Shown: in pieces, positions 1 to 5,381 of the stretch
How the letters are laid out: each line of letters opens with the position of its first letter
Numbering within the stretch: the stretch's first letter is position 1
Source: Roseburia sp.
GTDB lineage: Bacteria; Bacillota; Clostridia; Lachnospirales; Lachnospiraceae
Assembly (NCBI GenBank): GCA_026168605.1
Contig: JAPFDX010000012.1
Coordinates: 1-64,000, forward strand
Direction: 5' to 3'
DNA length: 64,000 nt
The notes under the pieces: model-generated
Seen by the model: the letters and a program-made list of their open reading frames with translations, nothing else
The model's database searches: none
Told to the model about the DNA's origin: nothing
Made by a program: the position numbers and the translations under genes

Positions 1-152
1 ACCTGATTCTTCAAATCTTCCGGCATATTCTTATCAATCCGAATCTCATTGGACAGATAATTGATCTCTCCTTTTCTCGGCTCAAATTTATTTACGGTAT
101 CTACCTCCTCTATTGTGTAATTTAAACCAAGAATGTTTATTGACCTTTTCAC
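1..152 (-). CDS. ImmA/IrrE-type metallopeptidase, N-terminal part (runs off left edge)
   Basis: The leftward frame opens with GTG at 150-152, eight bases after a strong AGGAGGTGA site at 161-169, and stays open to the window edge. The first 50 residues include NILGLNYTIEEV and GEINYLSNEIRIDKN, which match the start of short ImmA/IrrE-family proteases of phages and integrative elements. The zinc motif HExxH would follow a little further on, outside the window. Known members cleave XRE-type repressors to induce mobile elements, so the XRE repressor at 1963 is a possible substrate; that link is inference. The GTG start is supported by the ribosome binding site. Confidence 0.72.
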   Translation of the reverse strand, partial: MKRSINILGLNYTIEEVDTVNKFEPRKGEINYLSNEIRIDKNMPEDLKNQ

Positions 153-270
153 CTTCCCACTCACCTCCTGCCACTACACGGTTCTTTCCGACTTGCTTTT
201 TCACTCTATCCAACCTATACTTGTCTTATCAGTGTTGCCGCACTGAAATACCAGGAAAGGAGGTTTCCGC

Positions 271-438
271 ATGGATAAAAATCTTCATAATCCGGGAACT
301 GACAATCTTCCCAAAGGAGAATACAAGGAAGTCGGTCCCCGTGGCGGCGAAGTTCCACATCCCCGCCAAGTGACTATCGATCAGGGCGATCGCCTGCCTC
401 CGACCCAAGAAAAAGGTCGGAAATGGATAAAAGTCTGA
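271..438 (+). CDS. YjzC-like small protein
   Basis: This 55-residue gene has a strong AGGAGG site ten bases before its ATG. The protein is hydrophilic: it starts MDKNLHNPGTDNLPKGEYKE, continues with VGPRGGEV and GDRLPP, and ends in KGRKWIKV. The pattern PGT...G.Y.E.G..GG......GD..PPT....W resembles the Bacillus YjzC family, whose function is unknown. It is the only rightward gene among leftward small genes at this end of the element, and it converges with the gene ending at 472, with a hairpin between them. I assign the family from memory of the pattern, so the name is moderate while the gene itself is well supported. Confidence 0.7.
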   Translation: MDKNLHNPGTDNLPKGEYKEVGPRGGEVPHPRQVTIDQGDRLPPTQEKGRKWIKV

Positions 439-445
439 CTTGTCT

Positions 446-473
446 AAAAGCTGCTGCTCTTGCGGCGGCTTTT
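446..473. terminator. Bidirectional hairpin between convergent genes
   Basis: AAAGCTGCTGC pairs with GCGGCGGCTTT across a four-base TCTT loop, allowing G-T pairs, with short A and T runs outside. It lies between the rightward YjzC-like gene and the leftward operon ending at 472, where a shared terminator is expected. Confidence 0.6.
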
Positions 474-621
474 AGATTGCGATCCTTTTTCTGAAAAAAC
501 AGAACGATCGCCCAAACGCATTGATTTGAAACCATGCTTCTGCATACTTTCTCCCGTCTTCCTCATACTTCGTAAGATAATGCTTCAACCCTTTCACCTC
601 CTGCCACTTCTGTATCCTCAT
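472..621 (-). CDS. Small basic protein, last gene of leftward early operon
   Basis: A 49-residue protein, rich in Lys/Arg and aromatics (MRIQKWQEVKGLKHYLTKYE, ending FCFFRKRIAI). Its ATG overlaps the stop of the preceding gene as ATGA (618-621), so translation is probably coupled. A longer frame back to 738 exists but lies entirely within the preceding gene and is disfavoured. I do not recognise a family. It closes a run of six small leftward genes of a phage- or ICE-like element. Confidence 0.6.
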   Translation of the reverse strand: MRIQKWQEVKGLKHYLTKYEEDGRKYAEAWFQINAFGRSFCFFRKRIAI

Positions 622-1004
622 GCCTTTTCTACCGGAATCCCCATAATCTCCTGCTTCACTCTTATGTGATCTGCTGTGATTTCCACGGTTGTATATGGGT
701 CTCCTTTTTCCTCCAGCCAGTCTGCAATCGGTCTGCACAGTTTGTGCAGCTCCTCCGGTTCCAGCCTTCCCACATCTTTTCTGATTCCGCCAAAGCCCTG
801 ATTGATCGTCCTTCTCTCCACAACAAAATCAAATACTTCCATGTGATGCAGTTTTATATCCAGCTTCTCCGCTAAATACAGCGCATTTTCTTCATTTCCA
901 TTTTTCAGACAGCTCCTTAAGTTCAGCGCATACGCGCGCGCTTCTCTCGACAACTTCTCAAATTCTGCCAGATTGACGATTCTTTCTGATTCGATCTGCT
1001 TCAT
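618..1004 (-). CDS. Unknown mobile-element protein, 128 aa
   Basis: Starts MKQIESERIVNLAEFEKLSR. The ATG at 1002-1004 is preceded by GGGAGGTGAGAGGG, the same ribosome binding site used by its neighbours, so I prefer it over the in-frame ATG at 1022. The first half is predicted helical (REARAYALNLRSCL); the second half has a short mixed segment with TTVEITADHIRVKQ. No family recognised. Third from the end of the leftward operon. Confidence 0.68.
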   Translation of the reverse strand: MKQIESERIVNLAEFEKLSREARAYALNLRSCLKNGNEENALYLAEKLDIKLHHMEVFDFVVERRTINQGFGGIRKDVGRLEPEELHKLCRPIADWLEEKGDPYTTVEITADHIRVKQEIMGIPVEKA

Positions 1005-1086
1005 CCCTCTCACCTCCCTCAATGGTTCTTGTGCTTTCGCTGTCCTTGCAAAAAAAGCGATTCACGATGCAAAAAAGCAAGCCCCC

Positions 1087-1242
1087 TCAAACTCTTGTGC
1101 TGATAAGTAATTCCCGGGTCAAAGCAATCATTTTAAGCGTCTGTCTGCTTAATTTGGTTGCTTTTTCTTTCCTTATCATTTTCAATGTCTTTTTTGCGAC
1201 TTCCGCATAGATTAAATCTATGGTTCTTTTCTCCTGCTTCAT
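1087..1242 (-). CDS. Small basic helical protein, 51 aa
   Basis: Starts MKQEKRTIDLIYAEVAKKTL and is strongly basic and helical throughout. The ATG at 1240-1242 follows GGGAGGTGAGA at standard spacing. An upstream in-frame ATG at 1293 lies inside the preceding gene and is less likely. No recognised family. Part of the leftward operon whose genes share almost identical ribosome binding sites. Confidence 0.6.
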   Translation of the reverse strand: MKQEKRTIDLIYAEVAKKTLKMIRKEKATKLSRQTLKMIALTRELLISTRV

Positions 1243-1255
1243 CTTCTCACCTCCC

Positions 1256-1414
1256 TTATGATGCCGCCCGAACACAGACGTACACCAGAGCAATGCTATC
1301 TCCCAACGCTTTGCCTATAAGCCCCGCTCTCTCATACTCTTTGCAGTAGCACACTATTGAAAAAACATTTAAAAATAAAACAAGAGCAATGATACCGATC
1401 TCTATTCCTCTCAC
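1256..1414 (-). CDS. Possible small membrane protein, 52 aa (GTG start uncertain)
   Basis: An open frame between two well-supported small genes of the same operon. It contains one hydrophobic segment (IGIIALVLFLNVFSIVCY), then a short charged tail ending VCVRAAS. No ATG is available. The only reasonable starts are the GTG at 1412-1414, which overlaps the ribosome-binding sequence, or a rare ATA just after it. The coding call therefore rests on position, tight packing and the membrane segment. Confidence 0.42.
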   Translation of the reverse strand: MRGIEIGIIALVLFLNVFSIVCYCKEYERAGLIGKALGDSIALVYVCVRAAS

Positions 1415-1443
1415 CTCCCTGTTGCTACATCAGCCAGAAAAAT

Positions 1444-1629
1444 TTATAGTTTTACCGGTTTTTCCTTTATCATACTTTCTACATCCGACAAGATAATCTT
1501 GATAATTGCTGCAGTTTGGCATCTTTCCGGAAGTTCTTTTTTTATTGTTTTTATGATTTCTTCTGCGACTTTGTATTTGGTTAAGTTTGAAATTGCCACT
1601 CCACCAATATTCATACTGTAATCAAGCAC
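1444..1629 (-). CDS. Small mobile-element protein, 61 aa (GTG start)
   Basis: The frame extends further upstream, but GTG at 1627-1629 sits eight bases after GGGAGGTGAGA and gives a 61-residue protein starting VLDYSMNIGGVAISNLTKYK. The rest is helical and basic (AEEIIKTIKKELPERCQ, ending MIKEKPVKL). An internal ATG gives 56 residues. No recognised family. Second gene of the leftward operon. Confidence 0.58.
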   Translation of the reverse strand: MLDYSMNIGGVAISNLTKYKVAEEIIKTIKKELPERCQTAAIIKIILSDVESMIKEKPVKL

Positions 1630-1642
1630 CCCTCTCACCTCC

Positions 1643-1813
1643 CTACTGCTGCACCAGCTCATGCTCACACTTCGCATCCGCGCTGCATCCGCTCATTTTC
1701 TGATACATCAGAAGCGTATTCGCGCTGTTCTGCACAAGCATCCGCTGTGTGTTGTCTAACTGGCTCAATGTTTCTACTAAATTTTCCAGTTCCTCTTTTT
1801 CGTCTTTTGACAT
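1643..1813 (-). CDS. Small helical protein, first gene of leftward operon, 56 aa
   Basis: Starts MSKDEKEELENLVETLSQLD and ends KCEHELVQQ. The sequence is acidic, probably helical or coiled-coil, with two cysteines near the end. The ATG follows GGAGTGAGCAGG. It is the first gene behind the leftward promoter at 1855-1883, so it would be among the first products made when the XRE repressor is released. No family recognised. Confidence 0.6.
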   Translation of the reverse strand: MSKDEKEELENLVETLSQLDNTQRMLVQNSANTLLMYQKMSGCSADAKCEHELVQQ

Positions 1814-1839
1814 TCCTGCTCACTCCTTTCTTCTTGTTT

Positions 1840-1907
1840 GTTACTTATAGTTACATGATAATTTCTTACAGTTACTTTGTCAAGCATTTTTTGTTACTTT
1901 ACGTAAC
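1840..1907. promoter_or_regulatory. Operator repeats of the divergent XRE switch
   Basis: The five-base half-site GTTAC occurs at 1840, 1850, 1871 and 1893, and its complement GTAAC at 1903. The best operator is the palindrome GTTACTTTACGTAAC (1893-1907). Imperfect copies lie at 1840-1854 and 1871-1885. Together they overlap the leftward promoter and abut the -35 box of the rightward one, the arrangement of a phage repressor switch. Binding by the adjacent XRE protein is inference. Confidence 0.7.
1855..1883 (-). promoter_or_regulatory. Leftward sigma-A promoter of small-gene operon
   Basis: On the minus strand TTGACA (1878-1883) and TATCAT (1855-1860) are 17 bases apart. Transcription would start about 30 bases before the first small gene (start 1813). 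GTTAC repeats overlap the promoter, so repression by the XRE protein is likely. Confidence 0.7.
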
Positions 1908-1913
1908 TTTTTG

Positions 1914-1941
1914 TTGACATTGATTTTTCTGCTGATATAAT
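1914..1941 (+). promoter_or_regulatory. Rightward sigma-A promoter of XRE gene
   Basis: TTGACA (1914-1919) and TATAAT (1936-1941) are 16 bases apart. The GTTAC-GTAAC palindrome ends seven bases before the -35 box, consistent with autoregulation of the repressor gene beginning at 1963. Confidence 0.8.
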
Positions 1942-1962
1942 GAATACATGAAGGAGGTCTCT

Positions 1963-2349
1963 ATGAACGAAAGAATTAGATATCTAAGAAAAGAATTACT
2001 CGGTCTTACCTTAGAGAAATTTGGAGAACGACTTGGTGTTACAAAAGTTACTATCAGTCGATTGGAAAATGGCATAAATGCTGTAACAGATCAGATGTTT
2101 AAATCCATCTGCCGGGAGTTCAATGTGAATGAGGACTGGCTTCGTGATGGAATAGGCGAGCCCTTTGATCTACCAGAAGATGAGACTGCTGCCCTTGTAA
2201 CCGATATACTTATAGATCCGGACGATGAGGTCTACCGAACGATTTTGAATGTCGTCAAAACTTATCAGCAGCTAAACCCGGATGCCAAGAAAGTGCTCCG
2301 CGATTTCTGCTCGCAACTCACTGAAAACGCAAAAAACCGGAAAGACTAA
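1963..2349 (+). CDS. XRE-family repressor
   Basis: The 128-residue protein has an N-terminal XRE helix-turn-helix (residues about 5-62: LTLEKFGERLGVTKVTISRL is the recognition region) followed by FNVNEDWLRDG, common in phage repressors of this size. The C-terminal half is helical (IDPDDEVYRTILNVVKTYQQ) and probably dimerises. I chose the ATG after AAGGAGG at 1950-1956; an in-frame ATG 15 bases earlier lies too close to the promoter. It probably binds the GTTAC operators and holds the leftward operon silent. Confidence 0.88.
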   Translation: MNERIRYLRKELLGLTLEKFGERLGVTKVTISRLENGINAVTDQMFKSICREFNVNEDWLRDGIGEPFDLPEDETAALVTDILIDPDDEVYRTILNVVKTYQQLNPDAKKVLRDFCSQLTENAKNRKD

Positions 2350-2367
2350 TCGTCTCTCCGGTTTTTT
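2331..2367 (+). terminator. Terminator of XRE gene
   Basis: AAAAAACCGG at 2331-2340 pairs with CCGGTTTTTT at 2358-2367, with further pairing inside (AGAC with GTCT). The last codons of the XRE gene form the 5' arm. A second weaker hairpin with a T-run follows at 2397-2425, so read-through is doubly blocked. Confidence 0.8.
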
Positions 2368-2405
2368 CTGTAAAAACCAAGCTCATGATTTAAAAAGCGG
2401 AAAGC

Positions 2406-2531
2406 TCAAAGCCTTCCGTTTTTTTCTAAGTAGGACTTTAAAATTGTGTAAATTCTCTCTATAAATATCGCATCTCTTCTATCCAACATATCCACATATT
2501 CTTTGATTTTCTTCTTAAATTTATCTTCCAT
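2406..2531 (-). CDS. Small charged protein, 41 aa
   Basis: The ATG at 2529-2531 follows a good GGAGGG site. The protein, MEDKFKKKIKEYVDMLDRRD then AIFIERIYTIL and ending LEKNGRL, is helical and amphipathic. Similar very short proteins occur in Lachnospiraceae mobile elements, as I recall, but I cannot name a family. It has its own promoter (2596-2623) and its 3' end overlaps the hairpin at 2397-2425. Confidence 0.55.
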   Translation of the reverse strand: MEDKFKKKIKEYVDMLDRRDAIFIERIYTILKSYLEKNGRL

Positions 2532-2595
2532 GTTTCCCTCCGTGAATCTTCTCCTAGATTTGTTAGAGGGTTGCGCGCTTCCCTTTGATGTTTTT

Positions 2596-2623
2596 ATTGT
2601 ATCATGTGTAGTTAATTTTGCAA
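2596..2623 (-). promoter_or_regulatory. Promoter for the 41-aa gene
   Basis: On the minus strand TTGCAA (2618-2623) and TACAAT (2596-2601) are 16 bases apart, about 65 bases before the start codon at 2531. The rest of the 2532-2768 gap is AT-rich with no further gene seen. Confidence 0.5.
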
Positions 2624-2768
2624 TATTTTCACTGCATTTTTGTCAAAATTGGCAAGGTTTTGTAGTTTGATTGCCGATTTTTTTCTAAAGTTGTAGAATT
2701 TTCTTCGATTGTATGTTAATATACAGACGTATCTCCAATACAAAATCTAAAGAAAAGAGGATTTGATT

Positions 2769-3335
2769 ATGAAAAACAAACTTATTACCCTTTCACTTAC
2801 GTTTTGCCTATTGCTATCTATTAGTGCGTGCGGCTCTGGAAACACAGAACAGCCACAGCAAACTTCTACGCCAGAATCGCAGGCTTCTCAGGCTTCCAAT
2901 GATTTAGAAAAGACCCCTAATGCTGATACAGAAGTTGAAGTTGAAACTGAAACTGAATCCGCTGATGACGGAGTGATCAACTTTGATGGGGAAGGATTTA
3001 ATGTCACTTACCTCAGACACGAAATGTCAGAAGACTATGAGGGCAACCCTTGTGTTATTTTCTACTACAATTTCACAAATAATGGTGAGGAAAATACAAG
3101 TGCCACTGTTGCAACATCTTTCAAAGCCTTTCAAAACGGTATCCAGTGTGAAACTGCCATTTTAATGGATGCCCCAGAAGTATATGACAATTCCATGAAG
3201 GAAATACAGCCTGGTGCAACGATTGAAGCGTGTCAGGCATTCTCCGTCAGCGATACTTCCGATGTTCAGATTGAAGTATCTTCCTTTTTGTCATTCGATG
3301 ATGCAAAAGATGTTCAGGTTCTTACATTAGAATAG
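2769..3335 (+). CDS. Secreted lipoprotein with DUF5067-like domain
   Basis: The 188-residue precursor has a lipoprotein signal (hydrophobic LITLSLTFCLLL, lipobox SISAC, mature Cys near residue 21). A Ser/Thr/Gln/Glu-rich linker follows to about residue 75. A beta-rich domain then begins FDGEGFNVTYLRHEM and contains VIFYYNFTNNGEENTS, typical of DUF5067, a family of Gram-positive extracellular lipoproteins of unknown role. The ATG at 2769 follows AAAGAGGA. As cargo of a mobile element it could modify the cell surface; this is inference. Confidence 0.75.
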   Translation: MKNKLITLSLTFCLLLSISACGSGNTEQPQQTSTPESQASQASNDLEKTPNADTEVEVETETESADDGVINFDGEGFNVTYLRHEMSEDYEGNPCVIFYYNFTNNGEENTSATVATSFKAFQNGIQCETAILMDAPEVYDNSMKEIQPGATIEACQAFSVSDTSDVQIEVSSFLSFDDAKDVQVLTLE

Positions 3336-3351
3336 TTTGATATGCCTTTTT

Positions 3352-3378
3352 AAGCCTCCGCTCCTGCGGGGGCTTTTT
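3352..3378 (+). terminator. Terminator after DUF5067 lipoprotein
   Basis: AAGCCTCCGC pairs with GCGGGGGCTT across a TCCT loop, followed by a T-run. It separates the two lipoprotein genes. Confidence 0.85.
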
Positions 3379-3453
3379 CATTCTATTCTAGCATTTTCTA
3401 CATATGTATGTTATTATGTGGTTATCATTACAAAACACAAAGGAGATTTACTT

Positions 3454-4089
3454 ATGAAAAGAAAAATTGTTACTTCGCTACTGATCTGCACACTCGCACT
3501 CTCCGGATGCGGCGCCTCCGGTGCTCCGGCTGACACCTCCGACGTATCATCCGAGACTTCCACAGAAGGGGACGTCTCAGATCTGGATGTCATTGGGGAT
3601 ATCGAAGTTGACGAGAATCTTCTCACAATGGAATTTACCGTTCCTGCTGATTATGTTGAGGAAACCTCGCAGGAGGAACTCGACGCCATCGCACAGGAGC
3701 ATGGTTACAAATCCGTGACACTGAATGAAGACGGAAGCGCCACCTACGTCATGACCAAAGGACAGCACAAAGAAATGATGGATGAAATGGCAGAATCCAT
3801 CAACACCGAACTCGCAAAAATGATTGGTTCCGAAGATTATTCAACGATCACTGACATTACCGCGAATGATGACTTTACAGAATTTACCGTTACCACGACA
3901 TCCACGGAGCCAAGCCTGAATGAATCTTTCGCAGTCATTATTTTCTATATGTACGGCGGTATGTACAATATCTTTAACGGCACTCCCGTTGACAATGTTC
4001 ATGTCGACTTTGTAAATGCAGACTCCGGAGAAATCATCGGTTCTTCTGATTCCTCTGAAACGGAAAGCACACAGCAGCCTGCGGAATAG
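3454..4089 (+). CDS. Secreted lipoprotein of unknown function, 211 aa
   Basis: The ATG at 3454 follows AAAGGAGAT. The precursor starts MKRKIVTSLLICTLALSGCG with a clear lipobox (LSGC). An acidic Ser/Thr-rich linker (residues about 20-55) leads to a mixed alpha/beta domain containing MEFTVPADYV and EFTVTTTSTEP, ending in a low-complexity ETESTQQPAE tail. It probably sits on the outer face of the membrane. No family recognised. A longer frame back to 3337 has no ribosome binding site and would hide the signal peptide. Confidence 0.72.
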   Translation: MKRKIVTSLLICTLALSGCGASGAPADTSDVSSETSTEGDVSDLDVIGDIEVDENLLTMEFTVPADYVEETSQEELDAIAQEHGYKSVTLNEDGSATYVMTKGQHKEMMDEMAESINTELAKMIGSEDYSTITDITANDDFTEFTVTTTSTEPSLNESFAVIIFYMYGGMYNIFNGTPVDNVHVDFVNADSGEIIGSSDSSETESTQQPAE

Positions 4090-4102
4090 TAAGAATGTTT
4101 TT

Positions 4103-4127
4103 ATCCCCCACTTCGGTGGGGGATTTT
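4103..4127 (+). terminator. Terminator after second lipoprotein
   Basis: ATCCCCCAC pairs perfectly with GTGGGGGAT across a TTCG tetraloop, followed by TTTT. Confidence 0.9.
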
Positions 4128-4159
4128 ATATAACACATATAAAAATATTTGCTTTTATA

Positions 4160-4188
4160 TTGACAAATACTTTTATATTTGTTATTAT
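4160..4188 (+). promoter_or_regulatory. Promoter and operator of first HicAB locus
   Basis: TTGACA (4160-4165) and TATTAT (4183-4188) are 17 bases apart. An inverted repeat, CAAATA and TATTTG with a six-base spacer (4164-4181), fills the spacer region and is a plausible operator for the HicB antitoxin. Confidence 0.7.
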
Positions 4189-4211
4189 AATAATGTCAGG
4201 AGGGAACATAC

Positions 4212-4409
4212 ATGAAAAGTTATTCATCCAGAGAGGTTATCAAAATGCTGAAAGCGGACGGCTGGTATGAAGTAAATGTGGAGGGCAGCCATCACCAGTA
4301 CAAACATCCAACCAAAAAGGGACGTACCACAGTGAAACATCCTGACAAAGACATCCCGCTAAAAACGCTAAGACGCATTGAGGAACAGTCGGGGCTAAAA
4401 TTCAGATAG
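4212..4409 (+). CDS. hicA: HicA-family toxin (first copy)
   Basis: The 65-residue protein has the HicA dsRNA-binding-like fold pattern: SSREVIKMLKADGW, then GSHHQYKHP with the conserved catalytic histidine, then TTVKHPDKDIPLKTLRRI. Known HicA proteins are ribosome-independent mRNA interferases neutralised by HicB. Start follows AGGAGGG. The antitoxin gene lies 42 bases downstream in the same operon. Toxin-first order is standard for this family. Confidence 0.93.
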   Translation: MKSYSSREVIKMLKADGWYEVNVEGSHHQYKHPTKKGRTTVKHPDKDIPLKTLRRIEEQSGLKFR

Positions 4410-4451
4410 CTCCGGCTCCCTCCCGGCACATCAAATTAAGGAGATGATACC

Positions 4452-4856
4452 ATGAAAAAAGTAGAACGCTATTTTTACCCCGCAGTTTTCGCCTATGAAG
4501 CAGGTCAGGAAATTTCTGTTGATTTTCCAGACTTAAGGTGCGCTACAAGCGGCATCAATGACGATGACGCACTCTTGTCGGCGAGAGAGCTTCTCGGCTG
4601 TGTCCTTTATGGTTTGGAGGAAGATGGCGAGGAAATCCCCGCCCCTACCCCGCTATCCGAGATCAAGGCAGCTCCGAATGAGCGGGCGGTTCTCGTGGAT
4701 GTGTATATGCCGTCCATTCGTCAGGCTCATGTGAATCGTTCCGTCAACCGCACGGTAACACTTCCGGCTTGGCTCAATGCCGCGGCACTGGAGCGCAATA
4801 TCAATTTCTCGCAGGTATTGCAGGACGCTTTGAAGTCACAACTGCACATCGGTTAG
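4452..4856 (+). CDS. hicB: HicB-family antitoxin (first copy)
   Basis: The 134-residue protein opens with the HicB partial-RNase-H-like domain (FYPAVFAYEAGQEISVDFPD, DDALLSARELLG). Its C-terminal segment, VTLPAWLNAAALERNINFSQ followed by VLQDALK, is the ribbon-helix-helix-type DNA-binding tail seen in HicB proteins. It should neutralise the adjacent HicA and repress the operon. The tail is nearly identical in design to the second copy at 7196, but the N-terminal halves differ. Confidence 0.93.
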   Translation: MKKVERYFYPAVFAYEAGQEISVDFPDLRCATSGINDDDALLSARELLGCVLYGLEEDGEEIPAPTPLSEIKAAPNERAVLVDVYMPSIRQAHVNRSVNRTVTLPAWLNAAALERNINFSQVLQDALKSQLHIG

Positions 4857-4877
4857 CCTGAAGCATGGAGAATCTGT

Positions 4878-5105
4878 ATGAACTGCTTTTTATGCAAAGG
4901 CAGCTTGACTGCTGCCACAACTTCCTATATGACCACTTGCCACAACTGCTGCATCATCATCAAAAATGTTCCATGCTCCAGGTGCAGCCAGTGCGGCAAA
5001 GAATTTATTAACGGCACATCCCTGCTCAAGATCGAAAAGATTGTTGACAGCCTATCCCCCATGATGGCGGAAGTCGCTGTGATAGATTTTAAAAGTGTTG
5101 CGTAG
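4878..5105 (+). CDS. YgiT/MqsA-type zinc-finger protein
   Basis: The 75-residue protein starts MNCFLCKGSL, continues with KNVPCSRCSQCG, and carries several other Cys residues. This is the YgiT-type zinc finger found in MqsA-like antitoxins, usually partnered with a short toxin. No such partner is visible; instead it follows hicB by 21 bases and may be a third gene of that operon. It lacks the C-terminal HTH of full MqsA. The start lacks a strong ribosome binding site but gives the complete Cys motif. Confidence 0.68.
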   Translation: MNCFLCKGSLTAATTSYMTTCHNCCIIIKNVPCSRCSQCGKEFINGTSLLKIEKIVDSLSPMMAEVAVIDFKSVA

Positions 5106-5127
5106 CTGGATGTGGAATGATAGAAAA

Positions 5128-5155
5128 GAGGAGGCTTTCGCTCCTCCTTCTCTCT
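5128..5155. terminator. Terminator after HicAB-YgiT operon
   Basis: AGGAGG pairs with CCTCCT across an eight-base loop, with purine- and pyrimidine-rich flanks. The gap 5106-5265 is otherwise AT-rich with no gene seen. Confidence 0.5.
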
Positions 5156-5265
5156 TCTTCTCCATCTTTCTGAATAAATTTTCAATATTTTGTAGTTTGA
5201 TAACTTGACGATTACTTTTGACATGATATAATTTATATCAAAATACTATTTTTTATCTGGAATAC

Positions 5266-5293
5266 TTGACAAGACATCTACATATGATATAAT
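5266..5293 (+). promoter_or_regulatory. Promoter of the Abi leader RNA
   Basis: TTGACA (5266-5271) and TATAAT (5288-5293) are 16 bases apart. Transcription would start near 5300, directly before the structured leader RNA and 80 bases before the Abi gene. Confidence 0.85.
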
Positions 5294-5299
5294 GTAGCT

Positions 5300-5363
5300 G
5301 ATTAGCGAATGACTGCTGTGCGGTCGCAGAGAAAGTCTTGGATTTTATTCCAAGGCTTTTTTT
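5300..5363 (+). ncRNA. Candidate short antitoxin-type RNA upstream of HEPN Abi gene
   Basis: Between a strong promoter and the Abi start codon lies a sequence of about 64 nt with two hairpins. GACTGC pairs with GCGGTC across a TGT loop (5311-5325), flanked by GCGA and GC. Then AGTCTTGGA (5334-5342) pairs fully with TCCAAGGCT (5349-5357, one G-U pair), followed by seven T: a complete intrinsic terminator placed before the gene. The usual product would be a short RNA, with occasional read-through making the protein. Abi_2/AbiF HEPN proteins are known to be encoded with such upstream RNAs. Exact ends are inferred. Confidence 0.7.
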
Positions 5364-5381
5364 GCGTTAAGGAGTCATACT

